From Candidatus Methanomethylophilaceae archaeon (GTDB lineage: Archaea; Thermoplasmatota; Thermoplasmata; Methanomassiliicoccales; Methanomethylophilaceae), in assembly GCA_944320485.1 (NCBI GenBank), contig CALUHQ010000058.1, positions 1-39,165 on the forward strand: a stretch of DNA of 39,165 bases. The letters are read 5' to 3'. Shown here in pieces: positions 1 to 7,556 of this stretch. The notes below the pieces were generated by a model. The model was not told the origin of the DNA, did not search any database, and saw nothing but the letters and a program-made list of their open reading frames with translations. Each line of letters begins with the position of its first letter. The first letter of the stretch is position 1. The position numbers and the translations under genes were made by a program.

Positions 1-711
1 GCCTTCCTGATCGGGACCGCTTCCCTCGGAGGGTTCCTGGCGACAGCCGGGGTATCTGGACTGGCGTTCCTCGGGTCCATGGCGGCGGCCCTGGCGGTGT
101 TCGCCCTGGCCGCCGTCGGTGGCAAGATCACGACCACCAAGATGGTCCTCTCGGGTGTCATAATCTCGTCGGTGTGCGGTGCGTTCTCGAACCTGATAGT
201 CTACCTGGCGCCGAGCGACAGCGGGATACGCAGCCTGACGTTCTGGCTGATGGGTAGCCTGGGGACCGAGGGGTTCGACAGCCTGGTGATACCGGGACTC
301 ATCCTGGTCGTCTGCATCCTGTTCTTCATGACGCAGCTCAGGAACCTGAACGCCATGATGATGGGGGACGAGACGGCCACGACGCTTGGGATCGACCTGT
401 CCAAGCTCAGACTGGCGTACATACTGCTGACGTCCCTTCTGATCGCCGTTCTGGTCTGCAACTGCGGCATCATAGGTTTTGTGGGACTGATAATCCCGCA
501 CATAGCCAGGGCGCTGGTGGGGACCAACCATTGGAAGCTCCTGCCCGTGTCCTGCCTACTGGGCGGGATATTCATGATCCTGGCAGACATCGCGGCACGC
601 TCCATCACGACCTCGGAGATCCCCATCGGGATCATCACCGCGATAGTCGGTACGCCCGTGTTCGCCTACATCATGATCAGGAAATCGTACGGATTCGGGG
701 AGGCGAATTGA
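1..711 (+). CDS. FecCD/BtuC-type ABC importer permease (5' partial)
   Basis: Membrane permease of an iron-siderophore/cobalamin-class importer. The reading frame is open from base 1, so the N-terminal part lies outside the window; 236 codons plus a stop are visible. The chain is strongly hydrophobic with several membrane segments. It carries the family's conserved coupling region, 'GDETATTLGIDLSKLRL', followed by 'GIIGFVGLIIPHIAR', the hallmark of FecCD permeases that docks onto the ATPase. The stop codon TGA is followed directly by the ATG of the ATPase gene, so the two are translationally coupled. Substrate (haem, corrinoid or Fe-chelate) cannot be told from the sequence. Confidence 0.93.
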   Translation, partial: AFLIGTASLGGFLATAGVSGLAFLGSMAAALAVFALAAVGGKITTTKMVLSGVIISSVCGAFSNLIVYLAPSDSGIRSLTFWLMGSLGTEGFDSLVIPGLILVVCILFFMTQLRNLNAMMMGDETATTLGIDLSKLRLAYILLTSLLIAVLVCNCGIIGFVGLIIPHIARALVGTNHWKLLPVSCLLGGIFMILADIAARSITTSEIPIGIITAIVGTPVFAYIMIRKSYGFGEAN

Positions 712-1617
712 ATGATAGACATAGACATAGACTCTGTGGGCGTGAAGCTGTCCAACAAGAGGATAGTGGACTGCGCCTCGATACATGTGGACGAGGGAGA
801 GTTCGTGGGTCTCATCGGACCCAACGGCAGCGGGAAGTCGACGCTGCTCAAATCCGTCTACCGCACCCTGAAGCACGACCAGGGGGAGATCACCCTGGGA
901 GGCGTGCCGGAGGGGGAGATATCCCTGAGGGAGAACGCGAAGAGGCTGTCTGTGGTGGCCCAGCACAACTACTACAACTTCGACTTCCTCATCGAGGAGG
1001 TGGTGCAGATGGGTCGCACGCCCCACAAGGACCCCATGGAGATGGACAACAAGGAGGACGAAGCCATCGTGGACGACGCCCTCAGACTCGTGAACATGCA
1101 CCATATGAAGGGACGCAAGTTCTCCTCCCTCTCAGGAGGGGAGCAGCAGAGGGTGATACTGGCCAGGGCACTCGCACAGCAGACCCCCTGCATCGTCCTC
1201 GACGAACCCACCAACCATCTCGACATACAGTACCAGCTCGAGGTGCTGGATATCGTCAAGAGCATCGGATGCACCGCGCTGTGCGCGCTGCACGACCTGA
1301 ACCTGGCGGCGCAGTTCTGCGACCGCATATACATATTGAAGGACGGGAGGATAGTCGGCGAGGGCAGACCCGAGGATGTGCTCACGGAGGAGATGATCGA
1401 GAACGTCTACGGCGTCAGATGCTCCGTCACACGCGTCCCCGAGACAGGACTGCTCAACATCGCGTACTTCCCCAGGTTCTCATTGAATGAGTTGGATTAT
1501 ACATCCAAGATGCTCACGGAGAGGTTCGCCGCCGTGAGCAGGAACTACGACCCCTCTGCCGGGAGATGCCCAGAGAAGGGCCGGGCATTCGGTCGCAGGC
1601 GGGCGAAGGTGAGCTGA
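712..1617 (+). CDS. ABC importer ATP-binding protein, FecE/BtuD type
   Basis: ATPase of the metal-chelate importer, acting on the cytoplasmic face of the membrane. All nucleotide-binding motifs are intact: Walker A GPNGSGKST (residues 36-44), signature LSGGEQ (140-145), Walker B IVLDE (161-165) and the H-loop histidine (194, in ALHDLN). At 301 aa it is about 40 residues longer than a minimal FecE. The extra part is a C-terminal tail ending in an Arg/Lys-rich stretch of no known function. It starts immediately after the permease stop and is followed 44 bp later by the binding-protein gene, giving a permease-ATPase-binding protein order. Confidence 0.95.
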   Translation: MIDIDIDSVGVKLSNKRIVDCASIHVDEGEFVGLIGPNGSGKSTLLKSVYRTLKHDQGEITLGGVPEGEISLRENAKRLSVVAQHNYYNFDFLIEEVVQMGRTPHKDPMEMDNKEDEAIVDDALRLVNMHHMKGRKFSSLSGGEQQRVILARALAQQTPCIVLDEPTNHLDIQYQLEVLDIVKSIGCTALCALHDLNLAAQFCDRIYILKDGRIVGEGRPEDVLTEEMIENVYGVRCSVTRVPETGLLNIAYFPRFSLNELDYTSKMLTERFAAVSRNYDPSAGRCPEKGRAFGRRRAKVS

Positions 1618-1661
1618 TCCGTCTGAAACAACGGAATGAAAGCAAAGGAAAGGAAATACAC

Positions 1662-2660
1662 ATGAATAAGACGAAACTGCTGATAGCGGCCTTCGCGGTT
1701 ATTGTGATTGCGGTGGCGGCATACATGGCCCTGGACAGGCTCGACGACCCTGCCGGGAACGATGACGACGGGACCTACACCTACCAGACGTACGAGTACG
1801 GCGGGAAACTGATAACCCAATCGATAGACAGCATCCCCGAGAGGGTCATCGTGGGCAACGTTGCCGCCCTGGAGATGATGTTGGAGTTCGACCTCGGGGA
1901 CAGGATCGTGGCACTGATGTACTATGACCTGTTCTACGACACGAACTGCGTGACGCCCCATCTGCAGGAAAGGCTCGACGAGGTGAAGGAGCGTATAGGA
2001 GAGGAGAACATATTCTACAACAAGGGTATGTCCCAGGCCTACGCCACGACCCTACAGCCCGACCTCATATTCGGATACGTCAGCGCCTTCGGCGACGACG
2101 AGGACGCGACACTTGGAAGCGTCGGATACTGGAACGACCTCGGATGCGCCTGCCTGTCTATGCGCACGCAGGCCAAGAGCACCGAATGCAACATCGATGG
2201 GTTCACAACCGACTACAACATCCTCGGCGACATATTCGATGTCCGCGAAGAGACGGACAGGTTCGTGGAAGAGTACAAGGGAACGCTTGCCGACCTGGCT
2301 GACGCCGACTTCACGGCCACCTGCATCGAACTGGACGACGCTACATCGTTCTACAGCTACGGCGAAGACTCGTTCCCCGGATTCATGGTCACGGAGAGCG
2401 GCGGCACCTACAAGTTCACGAAGGGTAGCCACGACAAGTCAGAGTTGGTGAACGCCACCGATCTCGACGTCATCATACTGGTGGTGTTCAGCTCGTCGGA
2501 CTACGAGTCCCTGAAGACACAGTTGATGGATGATACGACCCTCGCCTATGTGCCGGCGGTCCAGGAGGGCAAGATAATCCTGAAGGGCCTGTCCGGAATA
2601 TACGGAGGTCCGGGGTCTTTGGAGACACTCAAGGAACTGGCGGAGATGGTATCTGGATAA
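1662..2660 (+). CDS. Membrane-anchored periplasmic-binding-protein of the metal-chelate importer
   Basis: Extracytoplasmic substrate-binding protein (PF01497-like fold, BtuF/FepB class) for the two upstream genes. I place the start at ATG 1662, 32 codons inside the longest frame. It follows a purine-rich ribosome site (AAAGGAAAGGAAA) and begins with MNKTKLL and a hydrophobic segment (about residues 5-22). No lipobox cysteine follows, so it is probably held by an uncleaved N-terminal anchor. Family-like features are the opening 'SIPERVIVGNVAALEMMLEF', an 'LQPDLIFGY' segment and a C-terminal 'YVPAVQEGKIILKGLSGIYGG'. The mature chain is 332 aa. Ligand unknown. Confidence 0.88.
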   Translation: MNKTKLLIAAFAVIVIAVAAYMALDRLDDPAGNDDDGTYTYQTYEYGGKLITQSIDSIPERVIVGNVAALEMMLEFDLGDRIVALMYYDLFYDTNCVTPHLQERLDEVKERIGEENIFYNKGMSQAYATTLQPDLIFGYVSAFGDDEDATLGSVGYWNDLGCACLSMRTQAKSTECNIDGFTTDYNILGDIFDVREETDRFVEEYKGTLADLADADFTATCIELDDATSFYSYGEDSFPGFMVTESGGTYKFTKGSHDKSELVNATDLDVIILVVFSSSDYESLKTQLMDDTTLAYVPAVQEGKIILKGLSGIYGGPGSLETLKELAEMVSG

Positions 2661-2696
2661 AGGTTATGCTTACTATGGAACCTTCGGAAACACCTT

Positions 2697-2719
2697 GGGC
2701 GGGCCCAACGGGCCTGCCC
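2697..2719 (+). terminator. Hairpin terminator after the importer operon
   Basis: GC-rich inverted repeat GGGCGGGCCC / GGGCCTGCCC (one G-U pair in RNA) with a 3-nt loop, followed by GCATTTTG. It lies 36 bp after the binding-protein stop and probably ends the plus-strand transcript. Confidence 0.6.
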
Positions 2720-2730
2720 GCATTTTGATG

Positions 2731-2766
2731 AAAAAAAAAGTACCGGAGAGGGCTGACCCCCTCCGG
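2731..2766 (-). terminator. Intrinsic-type terminator of the SstT gene
   Basis: Read on the minus strand, a ten-base stem (CCGGAGGGGG / CCCTCTCCGG, one G-U pair) with a short loop is followed by UAC and nine U residues. It lies about 20 bp past the minus-strand symporter stop codon. Confidence 0.75.
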
Positions 2767-2785
2767 AATTCTAGTTGGTGATGGT

Positions 2786-4024
2786 TCAGATCCTCAGGTC
2801 CAGCTCCTCTCCCCTCTTGCGGGCGTCCGCGACCTCGGCGACGGTGGTGAAGTACACGTCGGCGGAGGAGTTGAGGGCGGTCTCCAGGGAGTCCTGGATG
2901 ACACCGATGATGAACCCGATGGCGACCATCTGCATGGCGATGTCGTCCCCGATGTTGAGCATGGAGCATGCCAGGGGGATGAGCAGCAGCGAACCTCCGC
3001 TGATACCGGACGCACCGCAGGCGGCGATGGTGGATATGATGCACAGCAGGAGCGCCATGACCACCGGCACGTCCATCCCGAGGGTGAACGCGGCGCACAG
3101 GGTCATGATCGTGATCGTGATCGCCGCACCGTTCATGTTGATGGTGGCGCCCAGCGGGATCGACACCGAGTAGAAGTCCTTGCTCAGGCCCATCTTCTCG
3201 CACAGGGCGAGGTTGACGGGGATGTTGGCCGCGGAGCTCCTGGTGAAGAAGGCCGTGACGGCACTGTCGCGGAGGCACCTGAACAGCAGGGGGTACGGGT
3301 TCCTGCGCATGAAGAGGGCCCCGATGACCGGGTTGGTGATCAGTATGACGATCAGCATGCAGCCCACCAGCAGCGCGATCAGCGCACCGTACTCCGCGAA
3401 GATCTCCAGCCCGTGGGTGGACACCGTCTCGTAGATGAGACCCATGATTCCGATGGGGGCGAACTGGATGACCACCCTGATCACAAGGGTGACGATCTCG
3501 CTCAGGTTGGACACCACGCCCTTGGTCGTCTCGTTGGCATAGGTCTTCATGATGATGCCGAAGAGGGCGGCCCAGAACAGGATGCTGAGGTAGTTGCCGT
3601 CGATGATGGCGGTGACGGGGTTGGTGAAGATTCCGATGATGATACCGCTTATGAGGGTCCACGTGTCCGTGACGACCTCCTGCGTCTCGCCGGGCTCGAT
3701 GAGCGTGACGGTCAGCGGGAACATGTAGCTCATCAGGACGGCGACGGTCGCGGCGACGACCGTGCTCCCGATGTACAGAGCGAGTACAAGCGTGAACTTG
3801 GACCCCAGGCCCGGCTTCGAGTTGGCCAGCGCGCTCATGACCAGGATCATGACCAGTATGGGCGCTATGGCCTTCAGGGCGTTGACGAACAACGTGCCCA
3901 GCATCCCGACAGGATCGAGTCCCGGTACTGCCAGTGCCAGGACGGCTCCTATGAGCAGACCGGCCAGGATGCGGATGACCAGGTTGATGGAGGTCCATCT
4001 CTCGTATACCTGTTTCAGTCCCAT
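2786..4024 (-). CDS. sstT: Sodium:dicarboxylate/amino-acid symporter, SstT-like
   Basis: Secondary transporter of the DAACS family, 412 aa, probably importing serine/threonine or an acidic amino acid with sodium. It has many hydrophobic helices, the serine-rich re-entrant hairpin 'FFTRSSAANIP', the conserved 'GATINMNGAAI' (TM7 sodium/substrate motif) and 'ACGASGISGGSLLLIPLAC', all typical of SstT/GltPh proteins. The frame is open far upstream, but ATG 4024 matches the family N-terminus and sits 25 nt downstream of a TATA box, so the transcript is probably leaderless. It follows the amidoligase operon on the same strand after a 98-bp gap and could supply amino acids to it; that link is an inference. 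Confidence 0.92.
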   Translation of the reverse strand: MGLKQVYERWTSINLVIRILAGLLIGAVLALAVPGLDPVGMLGTLFVNALKAIAPILVMILVMSALANSKPGLGSKFTLVLALYIGSTVVAATVAVLMSYMFPLTVTLIEPGETQEVVTDTWTLISGIIIGIFTNPVTAIIDGNYLSILFWAALFGIIMKTYANETTKGVVSNLSEIVTLVIRVVIQFAPIGIMGLIYETVSTHGLEIFAEYGALIALLVGCMLIVILITNPVIGALFMRRNPYPLLFRCLRDSAVTAFFTRSSAANIPVNLALCEKMGLSKDFYSVSIPLGATINMNGAAITITIMTLCAAFTLGMDVPVVMALLLCIISTIAACGASGISGGSLLLIPLACSMLNIGDDIAMQMVAIGFIIGVIQDSLETALNSSADVYFTTVAEVADARKRGEELDLRI

Positions 4025-4044
4025 GCGCCGGCGTCGCGTTTTCT

Positions 4045-4053
4045 CTATAAAGT
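4045..4053 (-). promoter_or_regulatory. TATA box for the SstT gene
   Basis: Minus-strand ACTTTATAG centred 25 bp upstream of the ATG at 4024. This spacing puts the transcription start at or next to the start codon. Confidence 0.6.
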
Positions 4054-4122
4054 ATGTAGGGACCCGGGATGGACGATTCATGCCCGTTAAGTCGGTAGGG
4101 GGACAATCCCCCCATCCGACTG

Positions 4123-5076
4123 TCACTGCTGCGCGACGGCCTTGAACTCCCCTATGGGGATGAGCCTGAACACCACGGTGCCCGCGTAGACCAGCGGGTC
4201 GGAATGGCGGAAGAACACCACGCCGTCGCACTCGGCCACCACCTCGTGCCTGACGCAGCCCTCGTACGGGTCTATTATCCTGGCGAGCACGTCGCCGGCG
4301 GACACCTGGGCCTCCACCTCCACCAGGGGCTCGAATATCCCCGCCTCGGGGGTCTGGACGCAGGCCATGTGGCCCTCGTCCACCACGTCGGCCACGTACC
4401 CGGCCCTGCCGTCGTAGGACACCGCGCCGATCCTGTTGAGGAACCTGGTGACGCTGTCCACCACCCTCATGGCGCTGCCGCGGTCGATCCTGGAGGTCTC
4501 CTGGGTGTACAGCGAGAAGGCCTTGGTCTCCCATATCTGCCAGTTGTAGTTCAGCACACCGGAGTCGAAGGGAACCGGGTCCACCAGGACTACGTAGGGG
4601 AGCTCGAAGGCCTTGGCGTCCTCCACGCTCTCGAAGCCTGTCCTCATCATCCTCACGTGGGGCATGAACTGCCCCGGCACGTGGTAGCTGGCGAACTGCA
4701 CCCCGTAGCGGTACCCCATCAGCTCCCTGAACAGTCCGTCGGCCACCCTCTGGGTGGTCTCCCCCTTGCCGTAGCCGGGGAACATCCTGTTGATGTCGGA
4801 GTTGTCCGTGGGCCAGAACCTCTTGCCGATGTTCATCGAGTAGGGGTTCACGCACGGCACGACGGTTATCGACCTCCCCTCGTTGATCAGGCCCCTGGCC
4901 TCCAGGGTCTTCAGCCTGTCCACCAGCTGGGAGCAGCAGTAGAGCTGCTGCACCTCGTTCCCCCTCATGGCGCCAACGACGCACATGGTCTTCTCGCCGG
5001 AGCCAAACCTGTACCCGGTGACCCTGAACGAGTCCCTGTAGATCGACCCCATCTCGTAGATCGTGACCTCCTCCAT
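4123..5076 (-). CDS. AstE/AspA-like M14 metallohydrolase with an altered zinc site
   Basis: Last gene of the amidoligase operon, 317 aa, succinylglutamate desuccinylase/aspartoacylase superfamily (zinc-dependent amide hydrolases). It aligns throughout with the next gene upstream. The DINRMFPG motif (94-101), the second zinc histidine (H132, in SYHVPG) and the catalytic glutamate (about E193, in TQETS) are present. The first zinc-binding motif reads MRGNE (37-41) where the paralogue has THGDE, so Arg38 replaces the first histidine ligand while Glu41 is kept. The C-terminal third is a beta-rich domain like that of other family members. Starts at ATG 5076, four bases after the preceding stop. 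Likely acts on an amide product of the pathway, or binds it without cleaving it. Confidence 0.85.
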   Translation of the reverse strand: MEEVTIYEMGSIYRDSFRVTGYRFGSGEKTMCVVGAMRGNEVQQLYCCSQLVDRLKTLEARGLINEGRSITVVPCVNPYSMNIGKRFWPTDNSDINRMFPGYGKGETTQRVADGLFRELMGYRYGVQFASYHVPGQFMPHVRMMRTGFESVEDAKAFELPYVVLVDPVPFDSGVLNYNWQIWETKAFSLYTQETSRIDRGSAMRVVDSVTRFLNRIGAVSYDGRAGYVADVVDEGHMACVQTPEAGIFEPLVEVEAQVSAGDVLARIIDPYEGCVRHEVVAECDGVVFFRHSDPLVYAGTVVFRLIPIGEFKAVAQQ

Positions 5077-5080
5077 GGTA

Positions 5081-6010
5081 TCACGCCTTCAGTATCCTGG
5101 CTATCAGCGAGCCCTCGTCCACCACCGGGTACTCCCTCAGCGTGAACACCACCCCGTCGCAGGGCGACTCTATCTTCACCAGCACATCCCCTGTGAGGGG
5201 GCTGACGATGTCCCCTATGTGCTCCCCCTCCTGCACGCCCTTCCAGTGGTCGATGCGGGGGATGAATATGCCGCTCTCGGCGGCGTTGATGAACTCCACC
5301 TTGCGGTCCACGGAGATGATCGGCTCCCTGACCTCCGGCACGGGGCCGTCCCACATTCCCAGGTGGGCCATCAATGAGATGATGCCCCTGCTGAGCTGGT
5401 CGCCGTACTCCAGGGTCAGCCTCATGCCGACGCCCATCTCGGCCACCAGCGTGCGGGTGCCGACGGCGTTCAGGGAATATGCCAGGGTGGATTCCAGCAC
5501 GGTGGCGGCGGAGTGCACCCAGACGAAGTCGACGTTCATGTACCTGGCAAGCGGGACCAGCTCCTTCGCGGACAGCTCGTTGATCCTGATCTGGGGTATC
5601 TCCCTGAGGAAGATGTTGCTCGCGTGTATGTCCACGCAGACATCGGCCCCGGCGATGTCGTCGAAGATCTCCGCCGCGATGTACTCCGGCATGGACCCGT
5701 CCCTCCTGCCGGGGAACGTGCGGTTCATGTCCAGGTCGAACCCCGGGACGCCCCTGGATATGGAGTCTATGCCCAGCGGGTTGATGGCGGGGTAGATGTC
5801 CACCACCCCCTTCAGGTGCCCCATGTTGGCCCTGAGGTACCCGGCGAGCTGGAAGCAGACCAGCTGCCCCTCCAGCTCGTCGCCGTGGGTGCCGGTGACT
5901 ATGCATATCCTCTTAGCGTCCGGACCCAGCCCCTCCGGGGAGATCCGGTTCTTACGAATCCTCAGCTCCTCGTCCACCGGGAGCTTGATGGAGACAACGT
6001 CCTCGATCAT
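5081..6010 (-). CDS. AstE/AspA-like M14 metallohydrolase, intact zinc site
   Basis: 309-aa member of the succinylglutamate desuccinylase/aspartoacylase superfamily, cleaving an amide bond with one zinc ion. Zinc ligands are visible as H42 and E45 (GTHGDE) and H129 (DIHAS). The DMNRTFPG motif binds substrate (94-101), and the general base Glu is about E191 (VAEMG). A C-terminal beta domain follows ('GVVFTLREYPVVDEGSLIARIL'). It lies 13 bp after the transglutaminase gene and 4 bp before its paralogue; the pair arose by duplication and one copy has lost a zinc ligand. The substrate is not N-succinylglutamate by any evidence here; a pathway-specific peptide or acyl-amino acid is more likely. Confidence 0.9.
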   Translation of the reverse strand: MIEDVVSIKLPVDEELRIRKNRISPEGLGPDAKRICIVTGTHGDELEGQLVCFQLAGYLRANMGHLKGVVDIYPAINPLGIDSISRGVPGFDLDMNRTFPGRRDGSMPEYIAAEIFDDIAGADVCVDIHASNIFLREIPQIRINELSAKELVPLARYMNVDFVWVHSAATVLESTLAYSLNAVGTRTLVAEMGVGMRLTLEYGDQLSRGIISLMAHLGMWDGPVPEVREPIISVDRKVEFINAAESGIFIPRIDHWKGVQEGEHIGDIVSPLTGDVLVKIESPCDGVVFTLREYPVVDEGSLIARILKA

Positions 6011-6023
6011 GATCCGACCTCTC

Positions 6024-6872
6024 TCAGCGAATGCGGGCGACGGTCGCCAGGACGCGCTGGTAGCTCTCCCGCGCCCCGAAGAACACGCCCCTGTTTATGC
6101 GGCAGTCCTCGTAGTCCCTACCGTGTGACACCTTGATGTGGTCCCTGCCCACCGGGAAGTCCCCCGTCGGGTCCAGGCCGTACCACAGCCCCCCGTCCAG
6201 GACCTCCACCCATGCGTGGCTCTCCCCCTCGCCCACGGTGAACCCCACCACGTACCTGCAAGGCACGTCCAGGGTCCTGAGCGCGGATATCATCACCTGG
6301 GAGTAGTCCTGGCAGACCCCGCGGCCCAGCGCCATCGCCTCCTCGGCGGTGGTGCCCGGGCCGGTGACCCCCTTCTCATATGTCAGGGAGGAATGCACCA
6401 GGTGCATCGCATCCGTGGCGACATCCAGGTTCCCGCCGCCGGTGCGGATGGAATCGACCAACCCCTGCAGCGCGGGCCCGGGCATCGTCTTCGGCGTCTG
6501 GTACCTGAACAGCATCCCGTCGTCCCCGGCCTCGGCGGCCTCCGGAACCGGGACCCCGTCGCAGTCGGCGACGGCCACGGTGCCCTGCACCGACACCGAG
6601 AACATGCCGTGCGGACCCGGGACGGTGCCCTCCAGGAGCACGTTCCCGAACCCGTCGGCGTCCCTTGTGAGTTGGATGTCCGGCGTCACGGAGACCTGCA
6701 GCGACTCGACGCGTTGCCTCATGGTGTCCGTCGGGACGCAGCGTAGCGTGAAGGAGTGCCTTACGGCCTCACCGTCGAAACCCAGCTCCATCCCGTACTG
6801 GAATCCCAAGGCGTGTCCGGCCTCCAGAGAACCATCCCTCCTGTCCGGACTGATTACGGCAACGTAGTTCAA
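6024..6872 (-). CDS. Transglutaminase-like protein with N-terminal transglutaminase-associated domain
   Basis: 282 aa. N-terminal half is beta-rich, resembling the domain that precedes bacterial transglutaminase cores ('DGFGNVLLEG'). The C-terminal half is the core with the full papain-like triad: C187 (GVCQDY), H219 (ESHAWVE) and D234 (DPTG). Such proteins act as amide-cleaving or amide-exchanging enzymes and are regular partners of the alpha-E and circularly permuted ATP-grasp genes found directly upstream. The only start near the family N-terminus is TTG 6872, 9 bp after the alpha-E stop; an internal ATG at about residue 28 would cut into the domain. No signal peptide, so probably cytoplasmic. 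Confidence 0.88.
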   Translation of the reverse strand: MNYVAVISPDRRDGSLEAGHALGFQYGMELGFDGEAVRHSFTLRCVPTDTMRQRVESLQVSVTPDIQLTRDADGFGNVLLEGTVPGPHGMFSVSVQGTVAVADCDGVPVPEAAEAGDDGMLFRYQTPKTMPGPALQGLVDSIRTGGGNLDVATDAMHLVHSSLTYEKGVTGPGTTAEEAMALGRGVCQDYSQVMISALRTLDVPCRYVVGFTVGEGESHAWVEVLDGGLWYGLDPTGDFPVGRDHIKVSHGRDYEDCRINRGVFFGARESYQRVLATVARIR

Positions 6873-6881
6873 CGTATCGGG

Positions 6882-7550
6882 TCAGACCCTCACCATGGAC
6901 TCTATGGTCTCGATGGCCTCGGCGTAGGGCACCGGGTCCGAGGAGAGCATCTCGTTGATCCTGGGTATGGCCGTCTCGTCGTAGTCCAGGCCGGTCCTGA
7001 CGATCCTGTTCTGGAGCCTCCTGAGCTCGTAGGAGATGGCATCCGATGGCATCCCGAACCTGAGGTACAGGTCCACCCTCTCCACCCTCCTGGCGGCCTT
7101 GGCGATGCTCCTCTCCCCGTAGTCGGCGACCCTGTCGTCCAGGCATCCCCAGAACGCGAACAGGTCGTCGATCACGGCCTGCAGCCCGATCAGCGGCGCC
7201 GATGCCAGCGACGCCTTCCTCATGTCGTAGATGGCCAGCTGGATGTACGAGAGCGTGTCGGAGCCGATGTCGTCCCTGAGGACCACGGCGTTGTCGTAGG
7301 CGCGGATGAGGTTGCTGATGATGGAGTCCGGGTTCGAGTCGTCGGAGGGGTAGTTGCTGAGGAAGGCCTCCTTGTCGGCGCAGACGTTGGGGATGCTCAT
7401 CCTACGGCAGAACTCCGGATAGGAGTCCGTCGCCTCGTCGATCATCCTGTCGTAGCCCTTGAAGTACTCGATGACTGTGGTGTACACCCTCTCCACGTAC
7501 CTTCCCAGCCAGAACAGCTGGTTGGCCTTCTCCGTTGTGATGTGGCTCAT
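6882..7550 (-). CDS. Alpha-E domain protein (COG2307/DUF403)
   Basis: 222 aa, almost entirely alpha-helical. It opens with 'ANQLFWLGRYVERV', the conserved signature of the alpha-E family, and contains 'VVLRDDIGSDTLSYIQLAIYDM' and 'FWGCLDDRV', both family-like. The biochemical role is not known. Comparative genomics ties the family to circularly permuted ATP-grasp ligases and transglutaminases, and exactly these genes flank it here, 6 bp upstream and 9 bp downstream. Starts at ATG 7550. Confidence 0.9.
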   Translation of the reverse strand: MSHITTEKANQLFWLGRYVERVYTTVIEYFKGYDRMIDEATDSYPEFCRRMSIPNVCADKEAFLSNYPSDDSNPDSIISNLIRAYDNAVVLRDDIGSDTLSYIQLAIYDMRKASLASAPLIGLQAVIDDLFAFWGCLDDRVADYGERSIAKAARRVERVDLYLRFGMPSDAISYELRRLQNRIVRTGLDYDETAIPRINEMLSSDPVPYAEAIETIESMVRV

Positions 7551-7556
7551 CTCGAA

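Noticed and set aside
531..1490. 319-codon plus-strand frame overlapping the permease and ATPase
   Set aside because: Arg/His/Gly-rich frame-shifted shadow; both overlapped genes have full family motifs.
4025..4984. Long N-terminal extension of the SstT frame across the AstE-like gene
   Set aside because: The extension is Arg/Gly-rich shadow sequence of the gene in the other frame; the transporter starts at 4024 just after its TATA box.
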